Source of the DNA: CAIKMD01 sp963729935
Lineage (GTDB): Bacteria; Pseudomonadota; Alphaproteobacteria; ATCC43930; CGMCC-115725
Reading direction: 5' to 3'
Length of the DNA: 64,000 nucleotides
Assembly (NCBI GenBank): GCA_963729935.1
Contig: CAVSPW010000008.1
Location: forward strand, 4,975-68,974
Both the position numbers and the translations under genes were made by a program. This document shows, one piece after another, positions 60,204 to 64,000 of the stretch (its first letter is position 1; every line of letters starts with the position of its first letter). The notes below the pieces were generated by a model, which worked only from the letters and a program-made list of their open reading frames with translations, made no database searches and had not been told where the DNA came from.

Positions 60204-61385
60204 GTGTTCGCAGATCGAAAATTCCGCTCGATTTCATTGCTGCTTCTTGCCGAGGTCGCGGCAATGAGCCTGTGGTTCGTCTCCGCCGCCGTCCTGCCCG
60301 ACATGACGCGCGAGACGGCGCTTTCGCCCTTCCGCCAGGCGGCGCTGTCGAGCGGCGTCCAAGCCGGCTTCGTTCTCGGCGCGCTCGTCTCGGCCATGCT
60401 CGGCCTGGCCGATCGTTACGATCCGCGGCGTGTCTTCGCGGTCTCGGCGGTTTGTGCCGGGCTCGCCAATGCGGCACTCCTCCTCTTGGCGCCGGGCGGG
60501 CTCGCGGCGATCGGCGCGCGTGTGGCGACCGGCGCGCTTTTGGCCGGGGTCTATCCGGTCGGCATGAAGATCGCCGTCGGCTGGAGTCAAAAGGATCGCG
60601 GATTCATCGTGGGTACGCTCGTGGGCGCGCTCACCCTCGGCTCGGCTTCCCCCCATCTGATCGCGCTGGCCGGCGGCACGGACTGGCGTCTGACGATTGG
60701 CGTCGCTTCACTCGCCTCGATCGCCGCCGGTCTCTTGGGGTTGGCCGTGTCGCTCGGTCCTCATCACGGCATCGCCGCCGCGTTTCATCCCCGTGCGATC
60801 GCCGCGGCGTGGACGAACCGGCGCGTTCGCCTCGCCTATGCGGGCTATCTGGGCCACATGTGGGAACTCTATGCGATGTGGGCCTGGATCGCGGCGGCGA
60901 GCGCGGCGTCATACGGCGCGTCATGGCCCACCACGCAGGCCGAGCAGTTGTCCAAGATCACCGCCTTCGTCGCCATCGGTTCAGGCGGCTTGGCCTGCGC
61001 CTTCGCAGGTTCGGTGGCCGACCGGATCGGCAAGGCGGACGTCACCATCATCGCGATGGCTTTGAGCGGCGCCTCCGCGCTCGCAGCCGCCCTCACTTTC
61101 GGCGGGCCGGTATGGACGAGCTTCGCCATCTTCATCGTCTGGGGCGCCACCATCGTCCCCGATTCGCCGCAATTCTCGGCGCTCGTCGCGGACGCCTCCC
61201 CGCCCGACCAGGTTGGCAGTCTGATGACGTTTCAGACGGCGCTGGGCTTCGCTCTGACATTCGCGACGGTGCAGGCCACGCCGTACTTGGCGGCGCATTG
61301 GGGCTGGCCGATCGTTCTCGCCGGTTTGGCGCTCGGGCCCGCTTTCGGCATCGGCGCCATGCTTCGCTTGCGGGCGTTGGGCTGA
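60204..61385 (+). CDS. Major facilitator superfamily transporter
   Basis: 393 residues from GTG 60204 (GGAGG ten bases upstream; a TTG at 60195 is too close to it). Twelve helices are visible. The first is SISLLLLAEVAAMSLWFVSA; the loop 2-3 motif AMLGLADRYDPRRVFAVSAV matches the MFS motif A (G-x-x-x-D-R-x-x-R-R); the second half has CAFAGSVADRIGKADVTIIA. It resembles nitrate/cyanate-type or sugar-phosphate permeases loosely. The substrate is unknown. Divergent from the bicupin-M24 unit, so possibly the transporter for that pathway. Confidence 0.85.
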   Translation: MFADRKFRSISLLLLAEVAAMSLWFVSAAVLPDMTRETALSPFRQAALSSGVQAGFVLGALVSAMLGLADRYDPRRVFAVSAVCAGLANAALLLLAPGGLAAIGARVATGALLAGVYPVGMKIAVGWSQKDRGFIVGTLVGALTLGSASPHLIALAGGTDWRLTIGVASLASIAAGLLGLAVSLGPHHGIAAAFHPRAIAAAWTNRRVRLAYAGYLGHMWELYAMWAWIAAASAASYGASWPTTQAEQLSKITAFVAIGSGGLACAFAGSVADRIGKADVTIIAMALSGASALAAALTFGGPVWTSFAIFIVWGATIVPDSPQFSALVADASPPDQVGSLMTFQTALGFALTFATVQATPYLAAHWGWPIVLAGLALGPAFGIGAMLRLRALG

Positions 61386-61653
61386 GCGCCGTTTTGAGAC
61401 GGCTCCCTTCGCTTGCCGATCGCGATCGTGCCCGTCGGCGAGATCATCGCCGAGCTCCGAAAGAAGAAAAGTGCCTCGCATCGATCCCCGCCGTGCGCTC
61501 GGGACCCCTGCCCTCGGCGAGCCATCGGTCATCCGCAAAGCGCGGGAAATCACCCCCTTGAACCCTTCCCCGGCGGCACCAAATCAAAGGCCGCCGGGCG
61601 CATCCAGCGCCGCGGCATTGGCTTTTTGATGTTGCTCGACGGAGGACGCAGCA
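61386..61653. other. Intergenic stretch after MFS gene, nothing assigned
   Basis: No gene, hairpin or repeat recognised. The whole 61386-62141 interval has only one candidate short ORF (61654-61857). Confidence 0.35.
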
Positions 61654-61857
61654 ATGCAACTCGACCAAAGCTCATCCCTGCCGCCATCCCTGTGGCGCAG
61701 TCAATTGATCCGGTGGCTCGGCGCCGCATCGTCCCAGAATTCGCGCCCGGCGCCGCGTGTCTCGCCGAGCGGCGAGGCGTCGCAGGCCGGCGATGGCGGC
61801 CTCGCTCAAGCGGCCGAGCCGCCGCCCGCCTGGCCACGGGTCTTCCCCGGCCTCTAG
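61654..61857 (+). CDS. Possible small protein, unknown
   Basis: 67-residue ORF: MQLDQSSSLPPSLWRSQLIR, WLGAASSQNSRPAPRVSPSG, then Ala/Pro-rich. GGAGGA eight bases before the ATG is a good RBS. The composition after residue 25 is low-complexity and no domain is seen, so it may be spurious. Confidence 0.3.
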   Translation: MQLDQSSSLPPSLWRSQLIRWLGAASSQNSRPAPRVSPSGEASQAGDGGLAQAAEPPPAWPRVFPGL

Positions 61858-62141
61858 GCCCCTCTTTTCTTTCGCCCTGATTTCCAAACGCCGGCGCCCC
61901 TGCGCAACGCGCGCCGGAATCGTGGAGCCGTGCCGCGTCGCGTCGATATCGCGCGACGCGGCCGCCTTCCGCGATCGCGCCCATGTCGTCTCATCATGCG
62001 GCCAATCGAAGATCGCTGCCAGGCGACCGAGGCGAGATCGAGCACGGGCCTGAACGAAACGCAGATGCGCATGCGGGTAGAGTGCGATTCAGCCGCCATC
62101 GGGCGGAACAGCCCGGGCAACCGAACGCGAGGGGAGTTCAC

Positions 62142-62928
62142 GTGTCGGAGTTCCTTTCCTCCTTGCCGATCTGGCTGTCCTTCGTGCTCGTCGTCGTCGC
62201 TCCGACCGCGGCGGCGACCTGCGGGCCCATTCTGATCCGGCGCAAGATCCCGTTGGAGCATCTCGCGTCCAACAACGAGGTCGCCGGATTCAAATTCGCG
62301 GTGATCGGCGTGATCTACGCCGTGCTGCTCGGCTTTGCCGTCATCGTGGTCTGGGAGAAATTCCGCGACGCCCAATCGGCGGTCGTCCAGGAGGCCTCCG
62401 GCGTCCTCGCGCTTTCACGCCTGTCGGACGGCATGGACAAGGACGTGGCGGCCGGCGTGCGCCAGCATCTCGGCCAATATGTCGAAGCCGCCATATCGGC
62501 GGACTGGCCGGCCATGGCGCGCGGCGCGAGCAGCCCTCAAGTCGGCCGATTGCTCTCCGAGCTCTATCGCTCCGTCCTTGCGGTCGATCCGGGCACGGCG
62601 CGTGAATCGACGATCATGGCCGCGATGCTGAATGAGCTGAACGTGATCACCAATGGACGCCGGGCTCGACCTCGAGCTCGCATCGGGCATCGTTCCGACC
62701 GTGCTTTGGGCCGTGCTGGTCGCGGGCGCCGGCATCACGCTGACCTTCACCTTCTTCTTCGGCGCACGCGGCGTTTGGGCGCAAGCACTGATGAGCGGGA
62801 TGCTCGCCGCGATCACCTTCATGGCGCTCTACGTCGTGGTGGAGGTGGAGCACCCCTTTACCGGGCCGGTCAGCGTCGACTCGCAGCCGCTGCATATGGC
62901 GCTCGAGGGCATCCTGCCACCGCGCTAA
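62142..62928 (+). CDS. DUF4239 (bestrophin-like) membrane protein, frameshifted
   Basis: About 261 residues after repair, from GTG 62142 (GGGGAG eight bases upstream). Two N-terminal helices (LPIWLSFVLVVVAPTAAATC; FAVIGVIYAVLLGFAVIVVW), a soluble middle region (QSAVVQEASGVLALSRLSDG) and two C-terminal helices (TVLWAVLVAGAGITLTFTFF; MLAAITFMALYVVVEVEHPF). This 2+2 layout, with the EHPF ending, is DUF4239. The frame breaks at NGRRAR; deleting one C at 62670/62671 gives RLELASGIVPTVLW and restores the protein. Function unknown. The 3' end overlaps the convergent DUF1857 gene by four bases. Confidence 0.75.
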
Positions 62929-63389
62929 ATCTTGCCCTCGGCCACCAGCTCGCGCACGCGCTTCAGGGTCGCCTCCACCGCGCCAAGATAGGATGCGCGC
63001 ATGGCCAAGCCGCGCTCGCGCTCCTCAGCCGAGCCCGGCACGACACCCGGCAAATTCACCGCGAAGCTGAAGGTGAGCAAGAGCCCCCGCGCGCTCTCGC
63101 TGATGAGATTGGTGATCCAGCCCGCATTCGATTGCGTGCCGACGCGCTCGAACAGGACCTCGATCTCGGGCGTGAAGGTGATCTTCTCCTTGAAGCGCTC
63201 CTCGCCGATGAGAACCTCGCGCAAGAGCCCGTTCGCGTCGCGCTCCAGCACCGCGCAGGAGCGGATATTGGGCACAAAAAGCGCGCCGTCCTCGGCCTTC
63301 ATCACCAGGCCCTGCCAGACCTGATGCTGGGTGAGCTTGGGCGTGGCGCCCGCGGGATTGATCTCGATCGAAACCGAAAGCGTGAACAT
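62925..63389 (-). CDS. DUF1857 / SRPBCC-fold protein
   Basis: 154 residues: MFTLSVSIEINPAGATPKLT, QHQVWQGLVMKAEDGALFVP, CAVLERDANGLLREVLIGEE, VLFERVGTQSNAGWITNLIS and a C-terminal helix (AVEATLKRVRELVAEGKI). The pattern matches DUF1857/AtaL-like START-type ligand-binding folds. Probably binds a hydrophobic small molecule; its function in bacteria is unproven. Convergent with the DUF4239 gene and divergent from the carbonic anhydrase. Confidence 0.78.
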   Translation of the reverse strand: MFTLSVSIEINPAGATPKLTQHQVWQGLVMKAEDGALFVPNIRSCAVLERDANGLLREVLIGEERFKEKITFTPEIEVLFERVGTQSNAGWITNLISESARGLLLTFSFAVNLPGVVPGSAEERERGLAMRASYLGAVEATLKRVRELVAEGKI

Positions 63390-63505
63390 GGAATGCGTTC
63401 TCCTTCTTCCGCGCCGCCAGCGCCGCCGCGTCAGTCTATCCCCGGCCCGGGCCCGAGGCGATGCCGCTCTTGCCGCCCGGCCCCGCGGGCGGTATGGGTC
63501 GGCCC

Positions 63506-64000
63506 ATGCTCGATCAGCTCAAAGCCAATAACCGCGCCTGGGCGGCGCGGATGGTCGCGACCGATCCGGATTTCTTCAAGCGGCTCGAACGCCAGCAGGC
63601 GCCCGAATATCTCTGGATCGGCTGCTCCGACAGCCGCGTGCCCGCCAATGAGATCGTCGATCTCGATCCGGGCGAGCTGTTCGTCCACCGCAACGTCGCC
63701 AATCTCGCGCCGCCGCAGGACGCCAATTACCTCTCGGTGCTGCAATTCGCGGTCGACGTGCTGAAGGTGAAGCACGTGATCGTGGTCGGGCATTACGGCT
63801 GCGGCGGCGTCGCCGCGGCGGTCGATGGCGGCCGGCGCGGGCTGGTCGATCATTGGCTCCATCCGCTGCGCGAGATCTATCGCGAGAACCGCGACGCGCT
63901 CGAGGCCATCGCCGAGCCGCGCGCGCGGCTCGACCGGCTGTGCGAATTGAACGTGATCCGGCAGGTGAGGAACGTCGCCTCGGATGTCTTCGTGCAGGAG
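63506..64000 (+). CDS. Beta-class carbonic anhydrase, 3' end beyond window
   Basis: First 165 codons of a beta-carbonic anhydrase, which interconverts CO2 and bicarbonate. Zinc ligands are Cys40 in IGCSDSRVPANEI, His96 and Cys99 in VGHYGCGGVAAAV; the Asp42-Arg44 dyad is intact. LFVHRNVANLAPPQDANYLS and LDRLCELNVIRQVRNVASDV are family hallmarks. Native length is about 210-220 residues, so the last quarter is outside. An in-frame ATG four codons earlier (63494) is also possible. Confidence 0.93.
   Translation, partial: MLDQLKANNRAWAARMVATDPDFFKRLERQQAPEYLWIGCSDSRVPANEIVDLDPGELFVHRNVANLAPPQDANYLSVLQFAVDVLKVKHVIVVGHYGCGGVAAAVDGGRRGLVDHWLHPLREIYRENRDALEAIAEPRARLDRLCELNVIRQVRNVASDVFVQE

Noticed and set aside
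1..64000. tRNA, rRNA or tmRNA genes
   Set aside because: No cloverleaf arms, CCA ends or rRNA-like conserved stretches were seen, although a full search could not be run.

Overview
The window is high-GC alphaproteobacterial chromosome, probably Hyphomicrobiales or Rhodospirillales. This rests on the TTGA-N6-TCAA (FixK/FNR) operators, a RIME-like dispersed repeat, many orphan NMT1/TctC/TRAP-type binding proteins, an alphaproteobacterial GlnE and the strong GC codon bias. No rRNA or tRNA gene was seen, so the genus is left open. Four coding sequences carry single-base indels, all next to TCGA tetramers. At least some of these look like sequencing errors rather than mutations.

Region 1 (1-23.3 kb) is a patchwork of stress and low-oxygen functions with class I methyltransferases. 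It holds a small lipoprotein, an orphan phage terminase small subunit behind a promoter-terminator leader, a glyoxalase-fold protein, Dps, an MAPEG protein, an ODP-type di-iron MBL protein divergent from an ECF sigma/zinc anti-sigma pair, and a ZnuABC-like metal importer. It continues with a fluoride riboswitch controlling crcB and a universal stress protein, a hemerythrin protein, a CapA-like phosphoesterase, an RNase Z-like hydrolase, DUF3775, RtcA (RNA 3'-phosphate cyclase) and an intracellular PHA depolymerase. Four perfect FixK/FNR-type boxes and two one-mismatch boxes lie in this region, so much of it may form an oxygen-responsive regulon. Dispersed REP-like repeats occur between the genes, and one has been captured as the C-terminus of a methyltransferase.

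Region 2 (23.3-32.8 kb) has orphan solute-binding proteins (one DctP, two paralogous NMT1-type), an amidohydrolase, a COG4705 membrane protein and a large AsmA/YhdP-type envelope protein. Two tandem-repeat arrays flank one binding-protein gene.

Region 3 (32.8-46.6 kb) has glnE and bcp, a 1.7-kb segment with two RAYT transposases and a small protein bounded by repeated motifs, a DUF455 ferritin-like protein, a two-gene RND efflux system, a medium-chain reductase and a solitary CpaF-type ATPase.

Region 4 (46.6-64 kb) has a cupin/methyltransferase pair divergent from a CadC-type wHTH-TPR regulator across a 22-bp direct repeat. A complete tripartite tricarboxylate transporter follows (TctC plus a TctA-TctB fusion). 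Next come metabolic genes: a MetY-type PLP enzyme, an SDR without its catalytic Tyr/Lys, an NMT1 binding protein, a GST, an M24 homologue without metal ligands, a bicupin and an MFS carrier. The window ends with DUF4239, DUF1857 and the 5' part of a beta-carbonic anhydrase.
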